A DNA stretch of 64,000 nt. It comes from Staphylotrichum longicolle. Taxonomy: Eukaryota; Ascomycota; Sordariomycetes; Sordariales; Chaetomiaceae. The notes below the pieces were generated by a model, which had not been told where the DNA came from, searched no databases, and saw only the letters and a list, made by a program, of their open reading frames with translations. The stretch is taken from the NCBI GenBank assembly GCA_019096155.1, contig JAHCVI010000001.1, positions 12,177,243 through 12,241,242 on the forward strand. The letters run 5' to 3'. The position numbers and the translations under genes were made by a program. This document shows positions 33,276 to 45,939 of this stretch, one piece after another (positions within the stretch are counted from its first letter, which is position 1; each line of letters opens with the position of its first letter).

Positions 33276-34692
33276 ATGCAGCTCGGGACGGGGTCTTCGG
33301 TGATTCGCGGGGCGAGGAGCGCCACACGACTTCCTCGGGTACGCCTGTCGACATGCTCGGATTGCCTGAGGGCCGCGTCGCTTGACGTCCGGATACCGCA
33401 GTCTAGGGCCCTCTTCCACTCCGGCCGGCCCAGGCCGTCGGCATGGGCCGCAGCCGTCTCCGTTGCCGGCAACATTGTCTCCAATGCCATCACACGAGCG
33501 GGCAAGAGCGATTTGCCCACCATCGATCCTCTTCGTATCGTGGCGAAGGAGATGAAGTTTCTCACCGGGAACATCAGGAAACTCCTCGGCTCCGGCCACC
33601 CTTCGCTCGACCGCGCCGCAAAGTACTACACCCAGGCCGAGGGGAAACATGTGCGGCCGCTCATCGTCCTGCTGATGTCGCGGGCAACCTCGCTCTGCCC
33701 CAAGGCGCCCCAACGCCAGCAAGCGACGTTGCAGGCCTCGGCTGCCATCGACACCTCCATCTCCCCGCTATCCGTCCTCTCCGACTTCAATCCCTCTGCC
33801 GCCGCTGAGAACGAGCCAGTCTCCGCCGACCCCGATATTCTGCCTTCGCAGCGGAGGCTGGCCGAGATCACCGAGCTCATCCACACTGCCTCGCTGCTAC
33901 ACGACGACGTCATCGATCATTCTGTGGCCCGGCGCGGATCGCCATCGGCAAATCTCGAGTTTGGAAACAAAATGGCTGTCTTGGCGGGCGATTTCCTCCT
34001 TGGGAGAGCGTCTGTCGCGCTGGCGCGTCTCCGTCACGCCGAGGTCATTGAACTACTGGCCACTGTCATTGCCAACCTTGTCGAGGGCGAGTTTATGCAG
34101 TTGAAGAACACGGCACGGGACGAGACCAACCCACAGTGGTCCGAGGAGACCCTCACCTACTATCTTCAGAAGACGTACCTCAAGACGGCGTCTCTCATCA
34201 GCAAGAGCTGCCGCGCATCAGCGTTGCTGGGCGGCGCGGATGCGCAGACAGTGGATGCGGCCTACCTCTACGGCAAGAACCTCGGCCTGGCGTTTCAGCT
34301 CGTTGACGACTTGCTCGACTATACCCGCAGCGAGAAAGAGCTGGGCAAGCCAGCGGGCGCGGATCTGGAGCTTGGGTTAGCGACCGCTCCGCTATTATTC
34401 GCTTGGAAGACTATGCCAGAACTTGGTGCGCTAGTCGGCCGGAAATTTGCCAACGATGGCGACGTATCCCGGGTGAGTTTGAAGCGAGTCTCCCGGAAGC
34501 CAGACCAGAATACTAACAGGATGTGCACAGGCACGAGACCTGGTTATGCAGAGCGACGGCATCCAACAGACGCGCGCGCTCGCCGAAGATTATGCCGAAA
34601 AGGCGATCACCGCTATCAGCTCATTCCCAGACAGCGAGGCCAAGGATGGTCTCATTGAGATGGCTGTCAAGACTTTGCAGCGGAAGAAATAG
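33276..34692 (+). CDS. coq1: Polyprenyl diphosphate synthase Coq1, mitochondrial
   Basis: Two exons, 33276-34472 and 34531-34692, make 1359 nt and 452 residues. The 58-bp intron has a perfect TACTAAC branch site. The start at MQLGTGSSVIRGARSATRLPR gives an Arg/Ser-rich mitochondrial presequence; upstream in-frame Mets do not. The trans-prenyltransferase fold is clear: GKHVRPL, the first Asp-rich motif LLHDDVIDHS, GDFLLGRASVALARL, then the second motif QLVDDLLDYT. A ~35-residue insert (PSAAAENEPVSADPDILPSQ) before the first DDxxD loop is usual in fungal Coq1. It condenses isopentenyl diphosphate units into the ubiquinone side chain at the inner membrane. Chain length cannot be judged reliably, but Q10-type is common in this group. 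Confidence 0.95.
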
Positions 34693-35606
34693 AGGCTTCC
34701 AGCCCGGGCTTCGGGGCTGAGCACTGTACTAACACACGAGGATTTGTTGTTCAAAGAGTTGGGTGGGCAACTGGGAGGACGGAGACGGGAGGTAAACATA
34801 GACGGGCAGCCGTGCGGCTGGTGTACAACAGACGGCCTCGGCATTTCCGACCGATTTTGGAAAGGGTCTCAATGTGTATGATGATATGCATTATCTGGCG
34901 CAATGAGGGCGGGCAAGATGTCATTTCGAATTCAGCTCAGACCGATGCAATTCTACTAGGGGTTTCGGGATACAAGCCCCTGTTTTGTGTATTCGCCCTC
35001 TCGGACAGTCTGAACCGGACCCAGAGGTCCTCTCTTGTACAACCATCGACAGTGGAGCCTACGCAGTCTTCGGAGGCCAATGTCCCCTGAAGATGCCATC
35101 AAAAAGAGCCAGCGGTGCGAAGCCCTGCACCGGCAAGCGCAAGTGGGATGGAACCACTTGAGACGTGAGCTCTGGGCAACCTGGGCTCCTCTGCGACACC
35201 GAGAGGAAACACAGCCCGGAATTGGGTGACGTCCCGAGGTTTTGGAACCGGATTTCGCGTCAGCCTCGGCTCGGGGCGCTTGGGCCGCCGCCTGCCGAGT
35301 GGCAATCGCGGCCCCGCGACGGAGTTAGCTACGGAAAAGGGGGGCCAACGCCGGAGGGATACCGTATTTGGACCGGACTTTTGGTAGTTCCACCGGAAGT
35401 ATTACTAATTACCAAGCACACAACGTCAGGGTCTCCCTATTCCAGGGGCCGTACAAGTACCCCGCGATGATGAGTGAAACAGTCAGTTGATCTTTCCTGA
35501 GATAACTACCTGACCTTCTTCAGACGGAACCGCTGATTCACCTGGCCTTTTTGGAGACGCATACCGACAACAACCTCCTCAGCAACCCTCCCAAAACTCC
35601 GCAACC
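34693..35606. other. Intergenic
   Basis: 3' flank of coq1 and promoter of the reductase gene. No other feature was recognised. Confidence 0.45.
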
Positions 35607-36906
35607 ATGGCACGACAGTCCCTGCAGCTCGAGCTCGCGGAGCGGCCCAAGGCCGGTATCGTTCCCGGCAAGACGTTCCGGGTACGGCAGGTGCCCGCGC
35701 CGACCGAGGCGGACCTGAAGGACGGCCAGCTTCTGCTCGAGACCCTGTACGTGTCGTACGACCCGGCCATGCGCGGCTGGCTCGACGACCGCCGCTCGTA
35801 CGTGCCGCCGGTGCAGATCGGCGAGGTCATGCGCGCCCTGACCATCGCCCGCGTGCTCGCCTCCAAGTCGTCAAAGGCGGGGCCCGGCGACATCGTCACG
35901 GCCACGCTCGGCATCCGCGAGGTCGGCATCATGCCAGAGGACCAGGTCGAGCCTGCGTCCGCGCTGCCGCTGGGCAAGTCCGGCGGCAAGGTGACGGATC
36001 TGCTCGGTGTGTTTGGTTTGACCGGCATGACGGCGTACTTTGGCATGACCAAGATTGGCGAGCCCAAGGCGGGCGAGACGGTCGTTGTCTCGGCCGCCGC
36101 CGGCGCGACGGGCAGCGTGGCGGCGCAGATCGCCAAGATTGCGGGCGCCCGTGTCATTGGCACGGCAGGCAGCGATGAGAAGTGCCGGTGGTTGACTGAG
36201 GAGCTGGGCTTGGACGTTGCGCTCAACTACAAGGACCCAGACTTCAGGCGGAAGTTCAAGGAGGCCACGCCCAAGTTTATCGATGTCTTTTTTGACAATG
36301 GTGAGTCGGAGCCTGGAAGCGCAGCCGGGGCACATCGCTAACAGAAAGGGCTGCAGTCGGTGGTGAGCAACTGGATATGGCGCTAGGCCGTGCCAACGCC
36401 TTCTCCCGGTTCGTCATGTGCGGCGGCATCTCTCAGTACAATGCGGAGAGCAAGTCTGGGCCGACGGTGAGCAAACGGGACCGTACGAGTCAATGTTGAG
36501 ACACGTCCACTGACGCGCTGTTTTTGCAGAGGAACTTCTCCAACATCATTACACAGCGGATCAAGTATGCTTTAACGCCGCTCTTCTTCCCTGTTCTCTT
36601 CAAGTCACTGACAAGCTCCTCAGGATGCAAGGTTTCATCGTGTTCGACTTCGCTAAGGAGTACCCCGCGGCGATGGCGCAGATTGGGCGGTGGCTGGGCG
36701 AGGGCAAGCTCAAGAGGAAGGAAACCATCATCAAGGGCGGCGTGGCAGCCTCCGAGGAGGCCTTCAAGCAGCTGTTCGAGGGTGGAAATATTGGTGAGTG
36801 GCAGAGCCCATGGTGTACGTGGACATAGAGAGCCACAAACGCTAACCCCTGAGCAGGCAAACTGATGGTCGAGGTCAAGAACCCGGAGGAGGTGTCACGA
36901 CTTTGA
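35607..36906 (+). CDS. MDR-family NADP-dependent oxidoreductase (prostaglandin reductase-like)
   Basis: Five exons, 35607-36300, 36357-36466, 36530-36564, 36624-36793 and 36857-36906, make 1059 nt and 352 residues. All phases close; exon 3 is only 35 nt. The zinc-free medium-chain reductase family is recognised by YVSYDPAMRGWL near residue 50, GLTGMTAYFG, then the nucleotide-binding SAAAGATGSVAAQIAKIAGA, FIDVFFDNVGGEQLD, and MQGFIVFDF. Such enzymes reduce the C=C bond of alpha,beta-unsaturated ketones and aldehydes with NADPH. The protein ends in Ser-Arg-Leu, a valid type 1 peroxisome signal, created by the 50-nt last exon. The physiological substrate is unknown. Confidence 0.93.
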
Positions 36907-39503
36907 GCGAGCCACGTCGGTGGCAACATAGCGTTTCTTATTCGACCAAGTTTAGCGCAATATTGTTCCACATGATCGTGTTGCCAATCAGTGACAGACC
37001 GCTTCGCTTTGACAGAACCCTTCAGTCACTCCGCTTTCCGCTGGCAACGGAAGGACGTGTGAGGGATATTCCACAGTCCCTAGCCGCGGTTGCATTTGTC
37101 TGCATTGAGGGTCCGGGCACCACCTCACGGGCAGGATATGTTATGTAGTGTTGGGCGATTTCGGCAATGGGTGGGATTCCTTTGAGCTTCCGATGATGCC
37201 GAGACGTACACCCCACGCCGTCGTCGGTTGTGCTCACTGTCCAACGTGTTGCCATTGCTTTCCGAGTGCTTGGGGTCTATTCTGGTCGGCCTGAGTCGTC
37301 CTGTCCCAGGAAGGCAGCAGGCCGCGTTCGCCACTAACACGGCCTGGCGGGCCAAAGGTTTCTCACCTTACCAGACTTAGATTCCCGCAGAAAGTCCACC
37401 GCTGACACACCCATTTTCGTTTGCCGCTCCCAACGTCCTGACCCTGTTTCTTTCGATTCCGCCAGGCTTTGGGCCGCAGATGTGAGCAGCGTAAACACCT
37501 GGGATCACCTGGATAACTGGTCCACAGTCATCATGGCTGTTCCACACCCTGGCCGGAAGCACTAACTATAACTCCGACAGCATTTGGTTGTTCTCTCACC
37601 GAGGATGCGCCCTGGGCCTGAGCTATTTCCGTCTGTTCCTGTCAGCTGCCAATGGGAACATCCTGGGACCCGCCGTGCTGGCGGCTGCGTCATCATGCAC
37701 ACTGAAGTGAACTCGCTCAGTTGGACAATTGCTTCTCAAAACACAATAGCCGAGGGGTCGGCGAATCCAAGTGGTAAACTTGGCTGAGCTGTTGATGAGT
37801 AGCAGGATCTGTATGTGTACGGAGGATCCGGACATTAGTATACCTCAGGTACCTTGGTTACCTTGTGTTCTGCGTTGCTGGAGGCTGCTTCAATGTCAAC
37901 CCACAGAGGAGAAACAGGACAGCAAAAAAAAAAACAAAGGTTGAAAACTGTGCCTCTGTCATTGTCTCGGTATGTGTTCGAGTTCTTCTTTCTCTTCACG
38001 CTCTCTGGACCCCATTGTCTACGTCTTTCTTTTTTCTTCCTCCTTTCTGGATTACTACCCGTTGCCTTCGGTCCAGTTCAGTTTTGGCCCTTTCTAACCT
38101 GAGAACCGCGTACGGGTGTTGGGGTGAGTTCGTATGGTTTAACCCCGTACCCGGCCGCGACCGGGATGGCCGTAATCTGCTCAAGGCGTGTCTGTGTAGC
38201 AAAATATGTACTTGTGTCTACGTGTATGTAGTGCTGCGCGTCCGACTCAACCGACGTCGTTCGACTATTTCATCCTCCCACGCCACACTCTCGTGATTCA
38301 ATCGTCTCCAAACAAACTGTGTTCGGAGGACAAGAAATGAGATGAGAGAGCTCAAGGCCAGTGCACGACATCAGAGAAAGTATCAGATGCAGAGAGAGGC
38401 CCATTGATCGGTGGTCTTTTGGGGCCTCTCCGCATTCTGATAATTGATTGGGATTATGACTGACTCTTGCCCATGCGAGCGAGCGAGGAGAGCACGGGAC
38501 CCTTCCAGAACCAAGAATCGCTTCTCGGCGAGGATAGAGCTCGCAGAGCCCCTCTGCCGCTCAAGGGCCACGCTCGCACTGCAAAACACCAAGGGGCTTG
38601 CAGGTTGTTTGTGGCGAATAAGATCGACAGACTTCTCAGCGCTTACTCGATGGTTACTCGATGGAAACTCGAGAGACTTCACGATAGCTTCGGACGGCGG
38701 CCCAAAACGGCAACCGGGGGCGGGAACTGCTCGGTGGAGCGACAGGGGTCGTTCTTTGTCCTGGCCCGGGTCGCTTTGATTGGGCAGCTCAGGCGTGTCT
38801 GGACCCGGGTCCGCATCTTCGGAGGGCGGCTGTCTCCGATCTTGAAAAGCCAGCCAATGGGCGCCATCTGATAAGCTTTGCGACCCAGACCCGTTTCTCG
38901 CCGACAGCGGGCCTGCCAGAGTTTCTCGTGTGCCACCCCACAGCCCTGCCAGGCCAGGCGTGTCTGGGACGTTGTGGAAACGGCATCCTTGAATGGAATG
39001 GCAAAGCAGACTGGAGAGAGATGGGAATTTCCTACACTAGGTGGGTCTGGGACAAAGTTCGGCATTTTTGCAGCGCGAAGACCTGGTGGGCTGTTCGCAG
39101 TTTTGAAACCCGCCTTTCCATGTTGGTGGGATGGAAGTGCTCCATAAGCTCCATGTGCCGTTCCAGGCCTTGGGCGCTGCTTTCCTTCGTGCCTTTCGAC
39201 CCTTTTTATCCTGGACCCCTACCCGCCTTGCCAAATCCCTTCCCGTTCACCTTATCTTTCCCTCGACGTCAGCGTGAATCATCTCGTCCCAAGCCCTGGA
39301 GTGGTGGATCATTGAGATCCTGTTTCCTTGCTCGAGACCGATCCTCTCTACCGACGTTGTACCCCGCCGAGCACCCGATAGATAAGGTCTCCTCCCTTCC
39401 GGCCGTGCTGGAGTGACCCGCCTCGGAACCTCAGCATTGCCAAGACCTCTCTTATACACCTTCTCTCTTTTCAGACCACAGTCGACAGCCTCCGTTCTCC
39501 AAC
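36907..39503. other. 2.6-kb intergenic region upstream of allantoinase
   Basis: No coding exon is supported. A 12-A run lies near 37924. CCAAT lies at 38854-38858 and GATA-type sites cluster towards the allantoinase start (see separate entry). Confidence 0.45.
38869..39386. promoter_or_regulatory. GATA-factor sites upstream of allantoinase
   Basis: TGATAAG at 38869-38875, TTATCT (AGATAA on the minus strand) at 39252-39257, and the tandem GATAGATAAG at 39377-39386, about 120 bp before the ATG. AreA/NIT2-type GATA factors prefer paired sites of this kind and switch on purine-catabolic genes when good nitrogen sources are lacking. No clear site for a UaY/PCO1-type specific activator was found by eye. 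Confidence 0.5.
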
Positions 39504-41182
39504 ATGACGGTGCCGAACATCCCCCACGACGGACCTGTCGCCGTCCTGGCTTCCACCAGGACTGTCCTCACACTCCCGGACGACACACTTGTGCTCACAC
39601 CCGCGACCGTCACCATCTCCCTCGCCACTGGCAAGATCGTATCCGCAGTCCCCCAGGTTCTTCCGAGCACTTCGTTCCCTCCCGAGACGGTGTACCAGGA
39701 CTACAGCCCAAAGCTGCTGCTCCCTGGATTGGTCGATGCGCACGTTCATTTGAACGAGCCTGGCCGCACAGAATGGGAGGGCTTCAACACGGGCACCAAG
39801 GCCGCGGCCTCGGGTGGTGTCACCACCGTCATCGACATGCCCCTGAACGCCATCCCCCCGACGACCACCATCGCGGGGTTCAACGAGAAGCTCGCTGCCA
39901 GCCAAGGGCAATGCTGGGTCGACGTCGGCTTCTATGGCGGTGTCATTCCCGGCAATGCTGATGAGTTGCTCCCTCTCGTGGAGGCGGGCGTCCGCGGCTT
40001 CAAGGGCTTTCTCATCGATTCAGGGGTGAGTGTCTCGAAGAGAAAACGAGTGCTGGCGCCGAGCGGATCACTAACCCAGTAAAACAGGTCGAAGAGTTCC
40101 CTGCCGTGTCGGCCAAGGACATTGCACTCGCAATGACGACGCTCAAGGATGCACCTACCACGCTCATGTTCCACGCCGAGATGCTTCCTCCCATTACCGA
40201 CTCCGTCGGCGATGCCGTCCAGCAGTCCGAGCCCCCGCTCCAGCCGACCGGAGAGCTCAACAGCTACAGCACCTTCCTGGATTCCCGCCTCCCGTTTGAG
40301 ACGTATGCCGTCGAAGAGATCCTGTCGATGGCCAACCTCGCGCCACAGCTCCACCTGCATATCGTGCACCTCTCGGCGACGGAATGCATCCCGATCCTGC
40401 GCAAGGCGCGCCAGAGCGGCATCAACATCACGGCCGAGACGTGCTTCCACTACCTCGGCCTCGCCTCGGACGACATCAAGGACGGCGACACGCGGCACAA
40501 GTGCTGCCCGCCGATCCGCTCGCAGACCAACCAGGACCGGCTGTGGGAGGAGGTGGTGGACGCCGACGGGTGCATCAAGACCATCGTCTCGGACCACTCC
40601 CCTTGCACCCCCGAGCTCAAGCTGCTCCCGCCTCACCTCCAGACCGTCTTCCAGGAAGGCCCCCGGCCGGGCATGCAGCACCTGGACTCGGGTATCGACG
40701 TGGCGATGGCGAAGCAGCAAGAGTCGCCGTTGGATCTGGTTCGGCAGGCGACCAAGAACCAGGGCGACTTCTTCGCCGCCTGGGGCGGCGTCTCGTCGGT
40801 CGGGCTCGGGCTGCCGATCCTGCACACGACGGCGTCGGAGCGGGCGGCGCGCGGGGACTCGGCGCCGTCGATCGTCGACATTGTGCGCATGTGCTGCCAG
40901 GCGACGGCGCGGCAGGTCGGGCTGGCGCACCGCAAGGGCGGCCTCCGGGCGGGCATGGACGCCGACATCTGCGTGTTTGACGACGAGGACGTGTGGACGC
41001 TGCGGGCGGCCGAGATGCGGTGGAAGAACCGCTGCTCGCCGTGGGAAGGGCACACGTTCAAGGGCCGGGTGCACGAGACATGGGTGAGGGGCCAGAAGGT
41101 GTTTGAGCTCGGCGGCGAGAATGCCGGGTTTGTCGCCGGGCGGCCGGTTGGGGAGCCGATTACCGAGCGGAGGACTGAGTAA
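39504..41182 (+). CDS. Allantoinase
   Basis: Two exons, 39504-40025 and 40088-41182, make 1617 nt and 538 residues. This cyclic amidohydrolase opens allantoin to allantoate in purine catabolism. Visible motifs are the metal-binding DAHVHLNEPGRTEWEGF (His-x-His), GVTTVIDMPLNAIPPT, the lysine that would be carbamylated in GFKGFL, metal ligands in LHIVHLSATE, and the catalytic aspartate in SDHSPCTPELK. The C-terminal GMDADICVFDDE segment is typical of amidohydrolase beta domains. The intron splits DSG from VEEFPAVS in phase 0. Paired GATA sites upstream fit nitrogen-controlled expression. Confidence 0.96.
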
Positions 41183-42901
41183 ATAAGGGGAGGCCCAGTG
41201 GGTTTGATGTTTGATCCACGAGTTGCTTTGAGCGGTTCCTGCGTAGACTGCGGATACCCGGGCGATGGTTTTACCTAATAGAGCTGATGATGCATGAGGG
41301 ATGAGCTACCTGGACCTTTTTTTTTTTTTTGCAGCTTCTGTACTTTTACTCCTTCTAACGTACATACCTTAAATAGGTCTGTAATTGCATCAATTCTCTA
41401 CAGCTTCGTCATGGCGATGGCGGACTCCGTACAGCATCGTTACGTCTCATCCACCTGTCTGTTCATGCAGACCGACCTGCAGTCCTGCACCGCGAGATGG
41501 ACTTCGCGGGCACCCAACGAGTTCAAAGTCCTCCTGTCGGCAACCGGAGTCGCTCAGGGTCCCGATTTGTGACTGGCTCACCCCTGTGTCTCTCTGGTGA
41601 CGACATCACTTTCGCTGAGGCAGCTGACCTGCCGGGCTTCCGTGCTTGAGTGGGGCACCGCCGCCTGGGGCCTCCTATTCAGGCACCGCGGAGCCACGAG
41701 CAGGGATCGCTGAAATGAGTCTCCAACTGGACAAAGCAATGGTGCTCCCGCTGAACCCGCTCAACAGCCTGGTGCTTGCAAAAAAACCTGTCAAAATGGG
41801 AGAAAGGGACATACCTTATCCGTACTTGGTAGCCATTGATCGACAGGAAGAAGAGCACGAAGACATGGCGACCGCCCCCCAAGTCTGTTGTGTAGAATTC
41901 CTCAAACACTGCTTCAAAGTTGCCCGGTGTCCCGATCCGGCAGCATCATCTTCAACGTGCAGCACCTGCTCCAAAAGCAATGCCAAGGTCGGTGGTTTGA
42001 CCGATAAGGTAAGGAGTACGGCACTATCTGGGAACCCTTGTGTGATACGAGGACTTGGAGATCAGTGTGTGCGTCCTGCGGAAAACTGGAAAGTCAGAAT
42101 TCTGTTCACATTGCGTTCACCAAGACCTGACTGTTCTCCCTGAATCTTGTCTCAGATGCTGGATTTTCCATTTGTGATCGATGTTGTCGCGGAGTCCAAG
42201 AGTCTGTCTCGCCTGGTTGAGGCTGTGGAGCAAGCAGATCGGAGCGCTGCCCTGAATTGCAGATGCAGGACTGCAGGTGGTCTGGGCTCTGCTCCGTCCT
42301 TGTTGTCTGGGCTGCACAGCTTTCCATTGGGCGCCTGCTCCACACAATTTCTCCTGCCCCCGTCGCTTGAGCCCAGCACGCAGGCCCGGCTGCTTGTCCC
42401 GCCCCGGTCACCCACGCTCAGCCACCACGGGCGGCAGCGTTTGCTGTTCTTCTGCTTCGACTCTCTTCAAACCCACAAGAGGACTGTTTTCGGTGCTGGG
42501 CCCTCGGGATTGCTCACGGTCGCGCATCATCTCCAGCTGCCCATGTCATTGAGAGACACCTGAGGGAATAATCGACTGTCGACCAACGAAACTCGTACCT
42601 AGGCGCCTGCTATCTGCTCACCTCACGCCCGCATCCCCTAAACATCCCGCCGCTCGGAAACCTGGACAGGCGGCCCTCGCCAAGCGCAAACCTGACGACA
42701 ACAAGCCAACACCAACCCCGAAACACCACACCGACGACAACACCGCTGTGGAAAAACAACAACAAGAAAAAAACCACATTCGCATTGTTTTACGCCTTCA
42801 GGAGCATGTGTGCGGCCGCCGACCGTGCCTGACCTGGGACGTCTCTGCCATCTCCCAATTGCCGAGTGCCTCTGACGCCCCCTCCGTCTGCGACCCCCGA
42901 A
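41183..42901. other. 1.7-kb intergenic region and 5' leader of the PIP kinase gene
   Basis: No gene was recognised. A 13-T run lies near 41320. The last ~300 bp are rich in C, A and CAAC repeats, as in fungal 5' leaders. Confidence 0.45.
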
Positions 42902-45900
42902 ATGCCCTCCTTCGTGTCGGACGGAAACACGGCAATCGACTCGCAAACCTCGGGCGTCGTGCATCTCGACCGGGCTGCCGAGTACGGTCTAACCCAAGCC
43001 AAGGTCAATGGACACATTGCTCGTCAGCCGCACTCGCACACGTCGAATGAGAGCTTCGACGGGAGTTCCGCGAACTCGACCAGCTCATCCACCACATCCG
43101 AGACGTCTTTCGAGCCAGAGCAGCGGCCAGCCAAGAATTTCTCTCACTCACGGAGCATGAACTCACCACCGAACGGATGCAGCGTGGGGGACGCAACCGG
43201 TACAGGCCCTGCCGAGTCTGCGAACTGGAAACCACAGCCGTCCAACAACTCGACGACGCTGGTGGATCGCACAGTTGGGGGCTCAGCAACAAGGGCAGAG
43301 GGGGACAATTCGTCAGGTCGAAAGCTGAGCGATGGTCCGACACACGCCGCAACTGGGATAGGAAAGCCGCCAGCGCAGTCGGGAGTTGAGGTATATTTAC
43401 ATCCCGTGAGCCAAGGGGACGTCCGGACCGTGGAGAACGGATCGACTTTGACGCCGCTTGCCGTCGCCAGCACGCCCGCGCTCGCCCCCCAATCTTCCAG
43501 CCCAGCCTCGAGTCGGGTAAGTCAGAAAGCGCCCCACAGGTACTCATCACCCCCGGTGTACGAGCAGCCGACTTCATCCGGCACGCTGCAGTCCCCGCCT
43601 GTCCCAGGGATCAAGCATCGCCACACATTGGAGGTTCCAAAGGTTACATCCGCCCGAGGGTCACGAGACGGAATTGATACCGCCTACTCGAGCGGCAGGT
43701 TCTCGCCAACCATCCCGGGGGGGCGCAGAGCTTCGCTGAGTTTGGCTCGGAGGAACACACGATCGCTCCACTCGGATGGGCCGCGCGATGAGGTTGTTCC
43801 AGACGAGGATGCCCTGCGGTGGGCAGAGGCGTACAGGCAGAAGCGGGCCAGCAAGAGGAGGAGGAGGGAGATCGAGGATGACGACAGGGTGCTGGTCGGG
43901 ACTAAGGTTGACGAGTCGCATGCGAACTGGGTGATAGCATACAACATGCTGACCGGCATTCGCGTGGCCGTGTCGAGGACCAACGCCAAGCTCGACCGCG
44001 CCTTGACTGATGCCGACTTTGACGTGAAGCAGAAATCGACCTTCGACATCGCCGGAAACGAGCTGGTCCCGTCCGCCAAGTACGACTTCAAGTTTAAGGA
44101 CTACGCACCCTGGGTGTTCCGTCACCTGCGCGCGCTCTTCCGCCTGGACCCGGCCGACTACCTCATGTCGCTGACCGGCAAGTACATCTTGTCCGAGCTT
44201 GGCTCGCCCGGCAAGAGTGGGAGCTTCTTTTACTTCTCTCGGGACTACAAGTACATCATCAAGACGATCCACCACGCCGAGCATAAGTTCCTCCGCAAGA
44301 TCCTGAAAGATTACTACCAGCACGTCAAGGACAACCCGAACACCCTCCTCTCCCAGTTTTACGGTCTGCATCGGGTCAAGATGCCCTACGGCAGGAAGAT
44401 TCACTTTGTTGTCATGAACAATCTGTTTCCCCCGCACAGGGATATCCACCAGACCTTTGACCTGAAGGGCTCGACTATCGGCCGCGACTACCGGGAGGAC
44501 GATCTGGAAACGAACCCGAGGGCAACCTTGAAGGATCTGAACTGGCTGCGGCGGAAGAGGCATCTTGAGCTGGGCATCCAAAAGAAGCGGCTGTTCCTGG
44601 CGCAGCTGCTCAAGGATGTGCGGCTGTTGCAAAGATTGCAGATTATGGATTACTCTTTGCTCATAGGCATCCACGACCTCGAGAAGGGTAATGAGGAGAA
44701 CTTGAGGGGTAAGACGCTGCGCGTCTTCAATCCGGGTGGGAACAACACGTCGGATGACTTTGACCCGCATTCGGTCCTGATGCGCACCCCATCCAAGCTG
44801 GAAAACCAACGCAAGGCGAGGGAGCTCCGGCAGATGATCCAATCCGAGAAGCCCGTTCCCATGGGGGAGACAAGCAACATGATGCCCGAGGAACTCGAGG
44901 AAGGGCAAAGCCGGCCGGGTTTCATCTTCAACCAGGACGACGGTGGTTTCCGGGCTACGCATGAAGACAACACCCCAGGGGAAGAGATCTATTACCTGGG
45001 AGTGATCGACTGCCTAACTCACGTATGTTTCAACGCTTCCGTGCAGCTGCAGCGGACAGAACACTGACCTCAAGTTTCCAGTACGGTATCATCAAGAAGA
45101 TAGAGCACTTCTGGAAAGGTCTCTCGAGTGATCGCAGCCAGATCTCGGCCCTGCCGCCTCACGAATACGGCGAGAGATTCATCAACTTCATTTCCAACGT
45201 AACCATGTCACAGGAGGAAGCGTTCCGAGCTGCACAAGAGCGAGACGCCAGATTGGCGGCCGAGGCCGCTGCTGAGGTGCCTCCCGTCCCCAATTACAAG
45301 CCTCCACTCCCGCCTTCCACCATCCCATCGGGACAGCGACCGGCCGAAGAGCAGGCCGTAAAGATGGGAGCAACTGATGCCGAACCCGACGTACCAGACC
45401 GGACCCTGAGAACTACTGTCTCTGCTCCTTCGACAAACAACTCGGGAGCCGGGAAGGCTGGTCACGGCCCGAACGGCGTGGTTGCTGAACGCAGAGAGAC
45501 AACGGTTCTGCCAGTTGTGGAGGAAGCTGCGGAGGGTGTTTCAACCGGAGACCGCAGTCGAAACAGCCGTGTCAGCAGCCTTACCGCAGAGAGCGATGGG
45601 CGGCCACTAACCCCGGCCAAGGACGGTGACGAGAGGGAACCGGGTTTTGGCAACCCGCTCCTTGGTGGGCGCAGTAGTAGCAGGGGCAGCGGCAGCAACA
45701 CACGACCGCCGCCGACCCCGCCGAAGACCGGACACGGGTACACTGGCCCTGGAAAGCCGGAAAGCGCCGACAGTGGTTACGGGATTGTCACCAACGGCAG
45801 CAGTAACGGCGGCCTCAAGAGCCTCACTGGATCGCAAAAGTCGCTCAACATCCGACCCCAGATCAGCCGCGACAGCCTTGACAAGGCCTTGCCCCCGCTT

Positions 45901-45939
45901 CCAAACGCAAGCTCCTCTCGTCTCCAGAATGTGTCCTAG
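42902..45939 (+). CDS. mss4: Phosphatidylinositol-4-phosphate 5-kinase (Mss4-type)
   Basis: Two exons, 42902-45022 and 45082-45939, make 2979 nt and 992 residues. The first ~310 residues are disordered and Ser-rich. The kinase core runs from about residue 390 (YDFKFKDYAPWVFRHLRALF) through GSFFYFSRDYKYIIKTI, TFDLKGSTIGR, MDYSLLIGIHD to the specificity loop. The splice junction lies in that loop: VIDCLTH joins YGIIKKIEHFWKGL. The Lys-Lys pair there binds PI(4)P in type I kinases, and its presence argues for PI4P 5-kinase activity. The product PI(4,5)P2 organises plasma-membrane actin and polarised growth. The ~200-residue tail is Pro/Ser/Gly-rich with candidate SH3 ligands (PPSTIPSG; RPPPTPPKTG). 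Confidence 0.95.

Noticed and set aside
40149..41087. Long Arg/Ser-rich frames antisense to or out of frame with allantoinase (also 39932-41074 minus)
   Set aside because: Shadow frames of a GC-rich coding exon; the allantoinase frame contains all family motifs.
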